Source: Blautia sp. | GTDB taxonomy: Bacteria; Bacillota; Clostridia; Lachnospirales; Lachnospiraceae | DNA length: 64,000 bases | Direction of reading: 5' to 3' | Assembly (NCBI GenBank): GCA_017515325.1 | Contig: JAFWGA010000008.1 | Coordinates: 24,481-88,480 of the forward strand | Shown: piece after piece, positions 26,248 to 35,204 of the stretch | How positions within the stretch are numbered: position 1 is the first letter of the stretch | Layout of the letters: every line of letters begins with the position of its first letter | The notes under the pieces: generated by a model | The model's input: the letters and a program-made list of their open reading frames with translations, nothing else | Databases searched by the model: none | Told to the model about the DNA's origin: nothing | Translations under genes and position numbers: made by a program

Positions 26248-27253
26248 GATAGACCCTCCGAATCATAAGTATGAATACCGGCGCGCCGATGAAAGCGGTC
26301 ATCACGCCGATGGGCATCTCCTGCGGCGCGAATGCTGTGCGGGCTACAGCGTCTGCCAGGGTCAGAAAGCAGCCACCCGCCAGCGCAGAGGATAAGACCA
26401 GATATCTGTGGGACGCATCGACGGTGCGACGCATGATGTGCGGGATGATAAGGCCTACGAAGCCTACCAGCCCGGCCACTGCCACCACCACCGATACCGC
26501 GAAGGCGGAGACAAGGGTCAGTACCAGCTGTATCGCCCGGACATTCATGCCCGACTGCGCTGCTACATCCTGCCCCAGCAGCAGCAGATCCAACTCCTTT
26601 TCCAGACATCGGCACAAAACCAGAACTATTGTCAGCGCGATCAGTGCCATCCGGACGTCGCCCCAGCTGCTTCCGGAGAAGGAGCCGGTCAGCCAGTATT
26701 GCGCCGACCGGGCCTGGGCTTCGTTTCGGGAACAGTATATGATGAAAGTGGTCGCCGCCTGAAAGAAAGCCGAAACGCCCATGCCCGTAAGCACCAGCCT
26801 GATGGGACTGGTACTCTTCCCCTGCAGCGCTACGACCAGCGAGATGGCGGCGAAGCTGCCGACGAAGGCGGAGAATACCACGTGGCCCGCTGGCAGAATT
26901 CCGAACCAATGGAACACGATTGCTCCCGCTGCGCCAGCACTGGCTCCGGAGGATACACCCAACACGTAGGGCTCCGCCAGGGGATTGCCCGTCAACGTCT
27001 GCATCAGTATACCCACGACGCTCAACACCGCCCCGGCCAGTACGGTCAGACAGATTCGTGGTAACCGCACCTGCACGACCAGGTTGTACAGGTTTTTGTT
27101 TTCCGCCTCGCGGCCTGTGATAAAGGCCTTCAGGCTGCCCAGCACTTCGCCGGAATCCAGAGACACCGTGCCAAAAAACAGTGCGGCGAAGGCAGATCCC
27201 GTCAACAACAGGAGCAGCCCAAGGCAAATCCATCGCTTTATTTTCTTCTTCAT
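26237..27253 (-). CDS. btuC: ABC transporter permease, FecCD/BtuC family
   Basis: A 338-residue inner-membrane permease with about ten segments. Family marks are VRLPRICLTVLAGAVLSVVG, GNPLAEPYVLGVSSGASAGA, and AGLVGFVGLIIPHIMRR, the loop that contacts the ATPase. The start at 27253 (KKKIKRW N-terminus) is chosen because the longer reading to 27346 would translate through a terminator hairpin. It is the middle gene of the binding protein-permease-ATPase set. Confidence 0.9.
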   Translation of the reverse strand: MKKKIKRWICLGLLLLLTGSAFAALFFGTVSLDSGEVLGSLKAFITGREAENKNLYNLVVQVRLPRICLTVLAGAVLSVVGILMQTLTGNPLAEPYVLGVSSGASAGAAGAIVFHWFGILPAGHVVFSAFVGSFAAISLVVALQGKSTSPIRLVLTGMGVSAFFQAATTFIIYCSRNEAQARSAQYWLTGSFSGSSWGDVRMALIALTIVLVLCRCLEKELDLLLLGQDVAAQSGMNVRAIQLVLTLVSAFAVSVVVAVAGLVGFVGLIIPHIMRRTVDASHRYLVLSSALAGGCFLTLADAVARTAFAPQEMPIGVMTAFIGAPVFILMIRRVYHAH

Positions 27254-27260
27254 GGGAATG

Positions 27261-27289
27261 AAAAAAAGCCCGCGGGGTTTCCGCAGGCT
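27261..27289 (-). terminator. Intercistronic terminator between binding protein and permease
   Basis: On the minus strand AGCCTGCGG (27281-27289), loop AAACC, CCGCGGGCT (27267-27275), then seven Ts ending 8 bases before the permease start codon. It probably lowers permease/ATPase expression relative to the binding protein. Confidence 0.8.
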
Positions 27290-27302
27290 ATGAGCAGTTG
27301 GT

Positions 27303-28280
27303 TTAAGCAGCTTCTTCCAGTGCCACGCCGTGGATCTCCTCGGCAAGACGTACCAGCGCGTCTACGCTGCGCACGCCGGGAGTGATCTCGGACAGGCGTA
27401 CCCGCACGAAGCTGCCGTTCTTCACGGCGTCCAGATCGGCCAGAGCAGGATTGCTTTTCAGATTCTCCACCTTGGCGTCGAAGTCGTCAGTGTTGCGGAT
27501 GGAGGTGGAATAGTCGCAGATGATGATGTATTGGGGATTTTCGGCCAGCACGGTCTCCCAGCCGGCATAGTCCCAGGTCTTGTCCACGCCCTTGCCGGAC
27601 AGGATGTTGTTCGCACCGATGAGCTTCAGCAGGTTGGTGGTGTAGCCTTCGAAAGCGGTGTAGATCTGGTCGTCTTCATCGGTGGAATCGTAGATAAAGC
27701 AGCTGACCTCGTCAAGACCTTCAAGCTTTACCTGCACCTCGGCCAGCTTTTCCTTTTCGGCGGCCACATAGGCTTCGGCGTCACTCTGGACATCGAAGAT
27801 CTTGCCGTACATCAGTAAATCATCAAACAGGGTGTCCAGCGTGGCGTCGGTGCGCAGCATGGACTCCGGTACGAAGATGGGCACATTCTGGGCTGCGATA
27901 TCCTCAGCAGGAATGGCACGCTGGGTGAAGGGCACAGCCCAGCCGGTGGTAAAGTCGGGTTCGGCAGCCATGAACACCTCATAAGCGGGCCATTTCTCGG
28001 CCAGCACGGGAACCCTGGCGTATTCCTCGGCCAGGGGTTCGTAGATCTCCTCCTCCAGGAAGGCGGTACCGGCCATCTTGTCGGCAAGGCCCAGGGCCAG
28101 CATCATTTCGGTGGTTGCCTGTGACATAGATATGGCCTTCGCTGGGGCGGCATCGACGCTGAAATCAAAGTCGCTACCGTTCAGGTTCTGGCTCCATGTG
28201 ACAGGGTACTGGTCTGCCGCCATTGCGGTAACGGGCAGTGTCAGCAGGCACACTAGCAGTAGGGATACAAGTTTTTTCAT
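27303..28280 (-). CDS. btuF: Cobalamin/corrinoid ABC substrate-binding protein
   Basis: A 325-residue exported protein with a Sec signal peptide (TAMA cleavage near residue 21) and no lipobox cysteine. The TroA/BtuF fold shows ISMSQATTEMMLALGLADKM at the N-terminal lobe, VPVLAEKWPAYEVFMAAEPD, and later LLKLIGANNIL with ENPQYIIICDYS. It captures substrate outside the membrane for the BtuCD-like pair. AAAGGAGG precedes the ATG. The cobalamin riboswitch immediately upstream on the same strand names the likely ligand; cobinamide or another corrinoid is also possible. Confidence 0.85.
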   Translation of the reverse strand: MKKLVSLLLVCLLTLPVTAMAADQYPVTWSQNLNGSDFDFSVDAAPAKAISMSQATTEMMLALGLADKMAGTAFLEEEIYEPLAEEYARVPVLAEKWPAYEVFMAAEPDFTTGWAVPFTQRAIPAEDIAAQNVPIFVPESMLRTDATLDTLFDDLLMYGKIFDVQSDAEAYVAAEKEKLAEVQVKLEGLDEVSCFIYDSTDEDDQIYTAFEGYTTNLLKLIGANNILSGKGVDKTWDYAGWETVLAENPQYIIICDYSTSIRNTDDFDAKVENLKSNPALADLDAVKNGSFVRVRLSEITPGVRSVDALVRLAEEIHGVALEEAA

Positions 28281-28339
28281 GGGGTTCCTCCTTTTTCACC
28301 GGAAAGCGCGGTGATTGTAATGGAAAGCTGCGCCATACG

Positions 28340-28515
28340 GCGCGACCTCATGCGAATGTGTTCTGGCTCATGCTTCATCGCTTGGCTTCGCCTTCCCGAC
28401 CTTTCAACAGGCCAGTGACCGGCAGTTTTCCTGCCATGAAACCTCGCTCGGCAAATACAGCAACGCCCTTGCGCGGGAATCTCACCCGTCTTCCTGGTGC
28501 AATCATGCACCAAAA
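28340..28515 (-). promoter_or_regulatory. Cobalamin riboswitch
   Basis: On the minus strand the order of conserved blocks is right: GGTGC near the start, GGAAGACGGGTGAGATTCCC, the GGGCGTTGCTGTATTTG junction, GTCACTGG, GGTCGGGAAGGCG, and the B12-box-like GAAGCATGAGCCAG followed by GCATGAGG. A GCGCC-GTAT-GGCGC hairpin follows (28330-28343) without a T tract, which suggests control of translation of the binding-protein gene. High corrinoid would shut the importer off. Confidence 0.88.
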
Positions 28516-28543
28516 TCCGCGTCAGTCATTCAGCTTCTGTTAA

Positions 28544-28572
28544 AATATATCAGGTATGATAAGTGATGTCAA
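28544..28572 (-). promoter_or_regulatory. Promoter of the cobalamin importer operon
   Basis: On the minus strand: perfect TTGACA (28567-28572), 17 bases, TATATT (28544-28549). The transcript would start near 28537, just ahead of the riboswitch. Confidence 0.8.
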
Positions 28573-28591
28573 GGTTGACAACCCTGTCAGA

Positions 28592-28753
28592 GAGTCAAGG
28601 GGACGGTTCTCACTGACTCTCCCTTTTTCATTCATTATGTGTTATATTAAGAGAGTCAAGGGGACGGTTCTCACTGGCTCTTTTCACAGAGTCATGGGCG
28701 AGTCAAGGGGACGGTTCTCACTGGGTGAGTCAAGGGGACCGTCCCCTTGACTC
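28592..28753 (+). repeat. Array of GAGTCAAGGGGACGGTTC repeats ending in a palindrome
   Basis: Three direct copies of a 24-base unit beginning GAGTCAAGGGGACGGTTCTC occur at 28592-28615, 28653-28676 and 28700-28723. A fourth, altered copy at 28727-28753 is a perfect palindrome: GAGTCAAGGGGAC, one C, GTCCCCTTGACTC. Spacings of 24-37 bases differ, so it is not a CRISPR. Motifs with GGGGACGGTTC and GAACCGTCCCC are common short palindromic elements in many bacteria. Confidence 0.85.
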
Positions 28754-28781
28754 CATTTTATGACATGGAGGTAATAGGAAA

Positions 28782-29357
28782 ATGCCGTTTTTGGATCTTG
28801 TAAAGAAAAACAGAAGCTACCGTGGCTATGATCACAGCAGAAAGGTCACGAAGGAGGAGCTTCTCGCCATGGTAGAAGCCGCTCGTCTTTGCCCTTCCAG
28901 TGTGAATGTGCAGCCATTAAAGTATTATCTTGCTTATGAAGAGGGCATCGTAGCTGACATTCAGTCTGAAACGAAGTGGGCGAAGGGACTGCCGGATCTG
29001 ATGCTGCCACATCCGGGCAAGGAACCGACCGCTTTCATCGTTATATGCCAGGATACGCAAATTGATGCCAATCTGTCCCGCTTTCAGAGGGATGTGGGTA
29101 TCGTAGCGCAAACGATGCTGCTTGCGGCTGTGGAGATGGGGCTGGGAGGCTGCATGATCGGCAACTTTAATGCCGGGACACTGCATGATGCGATAGGACT
29201 TGCCGAACCAATCAAACCATTATTGGTAGTAGCGGTCGGTAAACCGGATGAGGAAATCATCCTGACCGATGTAAAGGATGGAAAGACCGGATATTACAGG
29301 GATGAGAAAGACCGCCATTATGTACCAAAGCGAGCGGTGGAGGATCTGATTCTATGA
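28782..29357 (+). CDS. Nitroreductase family protein
   Basis: A 191-residue FMN-dependent NAD(P)H oxidoreductase. RSYRGYDHSRKVTKEELLAM and ARLCPSSVNVQPLKYY form the FMN phosphate-binding start; VEMGLGGCMIGNFN is the conserved central helix-loop and LLVVAVGKPDE the C-terminal signature. It may reduce nitro-compounds, quinones or flavins; substrate unknown. The ATG at 28782 lies just after the repeat array with GGAGG upstream. Its stop overlaps the start of the next gene (ATGA), indicating coupled translation. Confidence 0.9.
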   Translation: MPFLDLVKKNRSYRGYDHSRKVTKEELLAMVEAARLCPSSVNVQPLKYYLAYEEGIVADIQSETKWAKGLPDLMLPHPGKEPTAFIVICQDTQIDANLSRFQRDVGIVAQTMLLAAVEMGLGGCMIGNFNAGTLHDAIGLAEPIKPLLVVAVGKPDEEIILTDVKDGKTGYYRDEKDRHYVPKRAVEDLIL

Positions 29358-30433
29358 TGATCAGAAAATCGACAATATCCGATCTTGAAGCCATTGCAAA
29401 GCTGTATGATAAAATTCACATGGCGGAGGAAAACGGCCTGCAGACTATCGGCTGGGTAAGGAATGTCTATCCGACACGGAAAACGGCGGAGGATTCCATC
29501 CGCCGCGGTGACATGTTTGTACTGGAGGACGGAGGCATTTTAGGATCCGCCATCATCAACCAGATCCAGGTAGACGCTTATGAAGGCGCAGGCTGGGAGT
29601 ATGAGACCGATAAGGTCTGTGTGCTTCACACACTGGTGATCGATCCTGGAGCAGCCGGGAAAGGGTATGGGAGAAGCTTTGTTGAATTCTACGAACAATG
29701 GGCTTTAGAACATGGCTTGCCGGAGTTTCGCCTTGACACAAATGCCAGGAACATGGTGGCACGGGCAATGTATAAAAAACTGGGGTATACACAGATCGGA
29801 ATCGTACCGACAGTTTTCAACGGGATAGAAGATGTTGACCTGGTGCTGTTGGAAAAGAATCTGGATCATGGAGGAAAGGAAAGAGAAATGACCTTGTATG
29901 ATGGAAGACCCGAAAATGTAGCAGACCGCCTTCCCAGGGAGGTACGCACTTACGATTTCCTGGATTCACTTCACATTCCCTATCAGCGTACCGATCATGA
30001 ACGTGCCGACAATATGGAAGCGTGTAATGAAATCGATGCCGTGCTGGGCGTGATCATCTGTAAGAACCTTTTTCTTTGCAACCGACAGAAAACAAAATAC
30101 TATCTTTTGATGATGCCGGGGGATAAAAAGTTCAAGACAAAAGAATTGTCACAACAGATCAATTCTGCCCGCCTTTCTTTTGCAGAGCCTGATGCCATGC
30201 TGAAATACCTGGATATTGAACCGGGCGCAGTCAGCATCATGGGACTGATGAACGACAGGGACAGAGTGGTTCAGCTTTTGATCGATGAGGATGTATTGCG
30301 GGATGAGTACATAGGCTGCCACCCCTGTGTATGTACAAGCAGCCTGAAGATCAGGACGGAAGATGTGATAAAGAAGTTTTTACCGGCTACAGACCATGAG
30401 TACATGACGGTGCATCTGGTAGGAGAAGACTGA
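29354..30433 (+). CDS. GNAT acetyltransferase fused to a YbaK/ProXp-type aa-tRNA editing domain
   Basis: Two proteins in one 359-residue frame. Residues 1-~173 are a GNAT fold with acetyl-CoA loop VIDPGAAGKGYGRSFVEFY and the late RAMYKKLGYTQIG. From residue ~180 the frame reads MTLYDGRPENVADRL and then YDFLDSLHIPYQRTDHERAD, the usual start of the prolyl-tRNA-synthetase-associated editing domain that hydrolyses mis-charged Ala-tRNAPro; MMPGDKKFKTKEL and GCHPCVCTSSLKI are further marks. The joint contains GGAGGAAAGGAAAGAGAA before an internal ATG at 29889, as if two genes had lost the stop between them, so both a fusion and a separately started editing protein may be made. Confidence 0.85.
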   Translation: MMIRKSTISDLEAIAKLYDKIHMAEENGLQTIGWVRNVYPTRKTAEDSIRRGDMFVLEDGGILGSAIINQIQVDAYEGAGWEYETDKVCVLHTLVIDPGAAGKGYGRSFVEFYEQWALEHGLPEFRLDTNARNMVARAMYKKLGYTQIGIVPTVFNGIEDVDLVLLEKNLDHGGKEREMTLYDGRPENVADRLPREVRTYDFLDSLHIPYQRTDHERADNMEACNEIDAVLGVIICKNLFLCNRQKTKYYLLMMPGDKKFKTKELSQQINSARLSFAEPDAMLKYLDIEPGAVSIMGLMNDRDRVVQLLIDEDVLRDEYIGCHPCVCTSSLKIRTEDVIKKFLPATDHEYMTVHLVGED

Positions 30434-30626
30434 TCGGCTTAAAAAACGATATGACAGAGGAATGCAGCCATGAGGAAAGTGCCGATTGTCAAAAAAAGAA
30501 TTTAAAGAAAAGATAGAGAAATCTGACGATCTATGTTATTATGTCTCAAATTATAGTTTGCTATAATTACAGTGCCTAACTGTTCCCCTTTCAGAAGCAC
30601 GCTTGCCGTGCAGAGGAGTGAGTAAA

Positions 30627-33600
30627 ATGAAGGAACAAACATCTGCTGCCAATGATGCGGTCAAAATCCAGCCTTATCTTTCACCACTGGCGGTTTGGGC
30701 TTTATCGGTTGGCTCAGCCATAGGCTGGGGCTCCCTTGTTGTCACCAGCAGCTCCTATCTCTCCCAGGCAGGGCCAATGGGTTCTATCCTTGGTCTGCTG
30801 ATCGGATTTGCCATGATGCTGATGGTGTCCAATCATTATCATTTTCTGGCAAACCGTTATCCGGGTACAGGAGGTCTGTACAATTACGTGAAGAACCTTT
30901 TCGGCTATGACCTCGCCTTCCTGATCTCCTGGTTCATGTTTTTGATCTACATCGCTATCTTTTGGGCTAACGCCACCAGCATCCCTCTGTTTGCACGGTA
31001 TTTTATGCAGGCAGTATTTAAAAAAGGATATCTCTTCACGGTCTTTGGCTATGAGGTCTATTTGGGGGAAGCACTGGTGACTCTGGCAGTGATGTGGCTT
31101 GTCGGTTTGCTGTGTATAAAGAGCAAAAAAGCGACGGCCCGGATCATGGTGGCAATGGTGCTGATCTTCACCATTGGCATTACCTTCTGCTTCGTTGCGG
31201 CCATGTCAGGGCACAGTCGCTCAGGGATGACGATGAGTCCGGCCTTTCTCCCGGATAAGAGCGTTTTACGGCAGATTGTCCGCATCGCCTTTATCTCGCC
31301 CTGGGCTTTTATTGGATTTGAAACCGTGTCCCATTCCGCTGCAGAATATAAATTCAAGCACAGCAATATGTTCCGAGTCCTTGTCATTTCTGCGGCCGTC
31401 ACCACCGCCTTGTACGTTTTTGTGATCCTTCTGAGTGTCTCCGCTTATCCGGAGGGCTGCTCAGGCTGGTTCGATTATATCAGCCGGTTAGACGAATTTG
31501 AGGGAATCGCAGGACTTCCGGCCTTTTACGCGGCATACTACTATCTCGGTCATGCCGGTGTCAATATTCTGATGGCATCCTTGCTGTCACTGGTTCTTAC
31601 CAGCCTGATCGGTATGCTGCGTGCCTTGAGCCGCCTGTGCTATGCCGTAGCGCAGGACGGTATTCTGCCTGGACGTTTTGCCAAGCTCAATGAGAAACAG
31701 ATCCCTGTCCATGCCATCCTTCTGGTGCTGCTTGTCTCTCTGCCCATACCCTTCCTGGGAAGAACGGCGATCGGATGGATCGTGGATGCCACCACATTTG
31801 GCGCCACTATTATCTACAGCTTTGTTTCTGTAGCCGTATTTAAGGCCTCGGGCCAGGAAGGCAGCAAAAAGGACCGGATCATCAGCGGATTCTGTCTGTT
31901 CATTTTGGTTGCCTTTGCAGTATTCCTGGTTTTCCCGAGCTTTTTTTCCGACTATACAATCGCAACGGAAACATATGTGCTTATGGCGTTCTGGTCCTTT
32001 CTTGGGGTACTGTATTTCAATTCGGTCATCCGCAAGGATACTGACAGAAAATTCGGTAAAGCTATCATTGTCTGGCTTTCCCTCCTTGTCTTTATCGTTC
32101 TGATGGCAATGACCTGGGCGGAGAGGTTAAATGAAAGCAGAGAAAACGCCATCATAGCGGAAATCTCCGCTTACATGGACGGCATGGCTGAAGCCGGAAT
32201 AATCGAACAGGACAAAGAGGAATTTCTTGCGGTACAGCTTAAGCGGCTTCATAATGCAGACGATCTCAGTGTCTCAATGATCGTCGGTCTGTTCGGCTTG
32301 TCCCTGATTGTCATGCTGGTGAATCATCTTTCTATGCAAAGATGGGAGAAGAAGGCTAACGAGGAGCGCGATGAGGCCCGGACTGTTGCCCTTACTGATC
32401 CGTTGACAGGAGTAAAAAGCAAGCATGCTTTTCTTTTGAAGCAGCAGGAGATCGATGCGGCCATTGAAGCTGGGACAGAAGATGAGTTTGCCGTTGTGGT
32501 CTGTGATGTAAACGGCCTGAAGGTCATTAATGATACACTTGGACACAAGGCGGGGGATGAATATATTCGCAGCGCAAGTAAGACGATATGCGATATTTTT
32601 CAGCACAGTCCGGTTTATCGTACTGGCGGGGATGAGTTCGTTGCGATTCTTCGCGGGCGCGATTATCTGATCAGGAAGGAATTGGTCCTGGCTCTGCATG
32701 ACCGTTCCGTGTCTCATATCAGTACAAAAGAGGTTGTCATCTCGGGCGGTTTCTCAGATTACAGACCCGGAGAGGACAAGAGCTTTCATGATGCGTTTGA
32801 ACGGGCAGACGCGTTGATGTATGAAGAAAAGAAATTGCTGAAGGGCATGGGCGCTGTCTCACGGGAAGATGCAGAGGTGGCTGCCAAGCCCATATTCCCG
32901 ACAGATGAAGACGAAGAGATCATGAACCTGAAGCGTCACATTCTGATTGTGGAGGATCAGCATATCAATCAGATGATCCTGGGAACTATGCTCGAGGATA
33001 TCTATGAGATACTGTATGCCTCTGACGGAATTGAGGCATTAGAGCATGTCAAAACCCATAAAGATGATCTGGCTATGGTGCTGCTGGATCTGCAGATGCC
33101 GCAAATGAGCGGGATGGAAGTCCTGAAGGTGATGAAGGAAGAGGAAGAGCTCAAGGGAATACCGGTCATTGTCATGACAGCTGACCAGAGCGCCGAGGTA
33201 GACTGTCTTAAGATCGGAGCCATTGACTTTATTCCCAAACCTTATCCTTCCGCTGAAATCGTTCAGACCCGTGTCAACCGGTGTATCGAGCTGAGTGAAA
33301 AGCGCAATATTATCCAGTCCACAGAACGCGACAGTCTGACGAACCTGCTTAATCTCGACTACTTCCTTCGCTATGTCCGGATGTATGATCAGCACTATCA
33401 TGATATGCCGATGGATGCCATTATATTGGATGTCAATCATTTCCATATGTTGAATGAACGCTATGGGAAGCCGTATGGCGATAGTGTGCTCTCCCGCATC
33501 GGAAAGCGGGTCCGCCAGATTTCCCGTGAGATTGGCGGGGTATGCTGCCGTCGCGGAGCGGATACTTTCTTCATTTACTGTCCGCATAAGGATGACTATG

Positions 33601-35012
33601 AGAGCATACTGGATAAGGTATTGGAAGGCCTTGTTGATGAAGAAGTGTCGAAGAACCGGGTTCGCCTCCGCATGGGTGTGTATTCCCAGGTGGATAAATC
33701 GCTGCAGATCGAGCGTCGCTTTGACTATGCAAAGATCGCTGCCAATACAGTGAAAAACGGCTATCGGAAGGCTGTCGGCATCTATGACACAAAGATGCAT
33801 GAGGCAGAGCTTTACCGGGAACGCCTCTTGGAGGACTTCAAGCCTTCACTGGAGAGCAATCATTTCATGGTATATTTTCAGCCCAAGTATGATATCCTTC
33901 CCGATAAACCCGTACTGGCAAGCGCGGAGGCATTGGTGCGCTGGAATCATCCTGAACTGGGCATGATCAGTCCGGGAGTGTTCATTCCACTGCTTGAGGA
34001 CAATGGTCTGATCCTGGATCTTGATCAGTTCGTATGGCGTGAATCGGCAGCGAGAATACGCTACTGGAAAGAACGCTTCGGCATTTCCGTTCCGGTGTCG
34101 GTGAATGTATCCCGCATTGATATGCTGACGCCGAATCTGAAGAGCATTTTTAAGGAGATCCTGGAGGAGAACCATCTCAGCCCGGACGATCTGATGCTCG
34201 AGATTACGGAGTCTGCCTATACCGGCGATTCTGACCAGGTGATTACCACAGCCAAGGAGCTGCGTGGTATGGGGATGGGCTTCCGTATCGAGATGGACGA
34301 TTTTGGCACAGGCTATTCGTCTCTTGGCATGCTGTCTCACCTGCCCATCGATGCGCTGAAGCTGGATATGAGCTTTATTCGCAATGCCTTTGGTGAGCAT
34401 AGGGATGTGCGGATGATCGAACTGATTATCGATATTGCGGATTATCTGCATGTGCCGGTTGTGGCTGAAGGCGTCGAAACACAGGAACAGTATCTGGTTC
34501 TGAAGGCAATGGGCTGCGAATACGTACAAGGCTATTATTTCTCAAAACCGGTGTCACCTGAAGAATTTGACCGTTTCATTGCAGAACGGGCAGAGGTTAA
34601 GTATGAGATGACGCCAATAACAAGAAAGACCTATATGAGTATCTCTAAAGCACTGACCAGCGATTTCGAGAGCATTTTCTATGTGGATGTCGCCACGGAC
34701 TTCTATCTCGAATTCTTTACCGGCAGGGAAGGAGATCTCGAAATCCGACCGGGTGGAACCGATTTCTTTAAGGAAGCACGGGAGAAACTGCTGGAAGGGG
34801 TGAATGAGACTGATGTGGTCAAGCTCAGAGAAGCGACCAGTAAAGCAAACCTGATTCACCTGGCTGAACAGGAAGAAGCCATCCGACTGTCATTTGACAA
34901 GCTGAAAAATGGCGTACCGGTTCCTTATTCCCTACAGACCATACGGACGAGGGAAAGTGATCATCATCACCTTGTCATAGGCGTGAGACAGGAAGACGAT
35001 CATCTGGGATAA
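30627..35012 (+). CDS. Amino-acid-permease-like membrane domain fused to GGDEF-REC-GGDEF-EAL
   Basis: A 1461-residue protein. Residues ~15-500 follow the APC amino acid permease fold (12 or more segments, VGSAIGWGSLVVTSSSYL, PGTGGLYNYVKNLFGYD). After one more membrane helix (~552-570) come an active-looking GGDEF diguanylate cyclase (TGGDEF near 666), a receiver (VEDQHINQM near 773, phospho-Asp in LLDLQMPQMSG near 820, Lys in FIPKPY), a second GGDEF domain whose motif is RGADTF (likely inactive), and an EAL phosphodiesterase with EALVRWNHP, DDFGTGYSS and VAEGVET intact. A PAS-like tail closes it. Probably a membrane sensor whose permease part reads amino acids and sets c-di-GMP; transport may or may not remain. 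Start ATG 30627 follows GAGGAGTGAG. Confidence 0.9.
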   Translation: MKEQTSAANDAVKIQPYLSPLAVWALSVGSAIGWGSLVVTSSSYLSQAGPMGSILGLLIGFAMMLMVSNHYHFLANRYPGTGGLYNYVKNLFGYDLAFLISWFMFLIYIAIFWANATSIPLFARYFMQAVFKKGYLFTVFGYEVYLGEALVTLAVMWLVGLLCIKSKKATARIMVAMVLIFTIGITFCFVAAMSGHSRSGMTMSPAFLPDKSVLRQIVRIAFISPWAFIGFETVSHSAAEYKFKHSNMFRVLVISAAVTTALYVFVILLSVSAYPEGCSGWFDYISRLDEFEGIAGLPAFYAAYYYLGHAGVNILMASLLSLVLTSLIGMLRALSRLCYAVAQDGILPGRFAKLNEKQIPVHAILLVLLVSLPIPFLGRTAIGWIVDATTFGATIIYSFVSVAVFKASGQEGSKKDRIISGFCLFILVAFAVFLVFPSFFSDYTIATETYVLMAFWSFLGVLYFNSVIRKDTDRKFGKAIIVWLSLLVFIVLMAMTWAERLNESRENAIIAEISAYMDGMAEAGIIEQDKEEFLAVQLKRLHNADDLSVSMIVGLFGLSLIVMLVNHLSMQRWEKKANEERDEARTVALTDPLTGVKSKHAFLLKQQEIDAAIEAGTEDEFAVVVCDVNGLKVINDTLGHKAGDEYIRSASKTICDIFQHSPVYRTGGDEFVAILRGRDYLIRKELVLALHDRSVSHISTKEVVISGGFSDYRPGEDKSFHDAFERADALMYEEKKLLKGMGAVSREDAEVAAKPIFPTDEDEEIMNLKRHILIVEDQHINQMILGTMLEDIYEILYASDGIEALEHVKTHKDDLAMVLLDLQMPQMSGMEVLKVMKEEEELKGIPVIVMTADQSAEVDCLKIGAIDFIPKPYPSAEIVQTRVNRCIELSEKRNIIQSTERDSLTNLLNLDYFLRYVRMYDQHYHDMPMDAIILDVNHFHMLNERYGKPYGDSVLSRIGKRVRQISREIGGVCCRRGADTFFIYCPHKDDYESILDKVLEGLVDEEVSKNRVRLRMGVYSQVDKSLQIERRFDYAKIAANTVKNGYRKAVGIYDTKMHEAELYRERLLEDFKPSLESNHFMVYFQPKYDILPDKPVLASAEALVRWNHPELGMISPGVFIPLLEDNGLILDLDQFVWRESAARIRYWKERFGISVPVSVNVSRIDMLTPNLKSIFKEILEENHLSPDDLMLEITESAYTGDSDQVITTAKELRGMGMGFRIEMDDFGTGYSSLGMLSHLPIDALKLDMSFIRNAFGEHRDVRMIELIIDIADYLHVPVVAEGVETQEQYLVLKAMGCEYVQGYYFSKPVSPEEFDRFIAERAEVKYEMTPITRKTYMSISKALTSDFESIFYVDVATDFYLEFFTGREGDLEIRPGGTDFFKEAREKLLEGVNETDVVKLREATSKANLIHLAEQEEAIRLSFDKLKNGVPVPYSLQTIRTRESDHHHLVIGVRQEDDHLG

Positions 35013-35146
35013 AGGCATAAAGCGCTGCTGATCGTGGCTAGTGGAAAAACGATGGGTTTGTCTGAATCATCCATGTTGTAAAAAGGGCATACCTGGTTTA
35101 TACTGTAAACTGTCAGGGGAAACTTTAAAAATCCAGTTACAATGAT

Positions 35147-35190
35147 AAGGCATTGGGATTCGGTGGTTCCGTACCCTATGCCTTTTTCTT
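35147..35190 (+). terminator. Terminator-like hairpin just ahead of the permease-kinase gene
   Basis: AAGGCATTGGG (35147-35157) pairs with CCCTATGCCTT (35174-35184, one mismatch), with CGG-TGGTT-CCG in the loop, followed by TTTTTCTTT. It ends two bases before the GGGGAG ribosome site of the next gene, so it may attenuate that gene as well as end the previous transcript. Confidence 0.65.
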
Positions 35191-35204
35191 TGGGGAGACG
35201 AAAC

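Noticed and set aside
26232-27233. 333-residue minus-strand frame within the B12 transporter permease
   Set aside because: Same strand but shifted frame of the FecCD permease; Arg/Gly-rich and without domain similarity, while the other frame encodes a clear permease.
28592-28753. Possible CRISPR array (repeated 24-base units)
   Set aside because: Only four units, spacing uneven (37, 23 and 3 bases between units), the last unit a palindrome, and no cas genes nearby.
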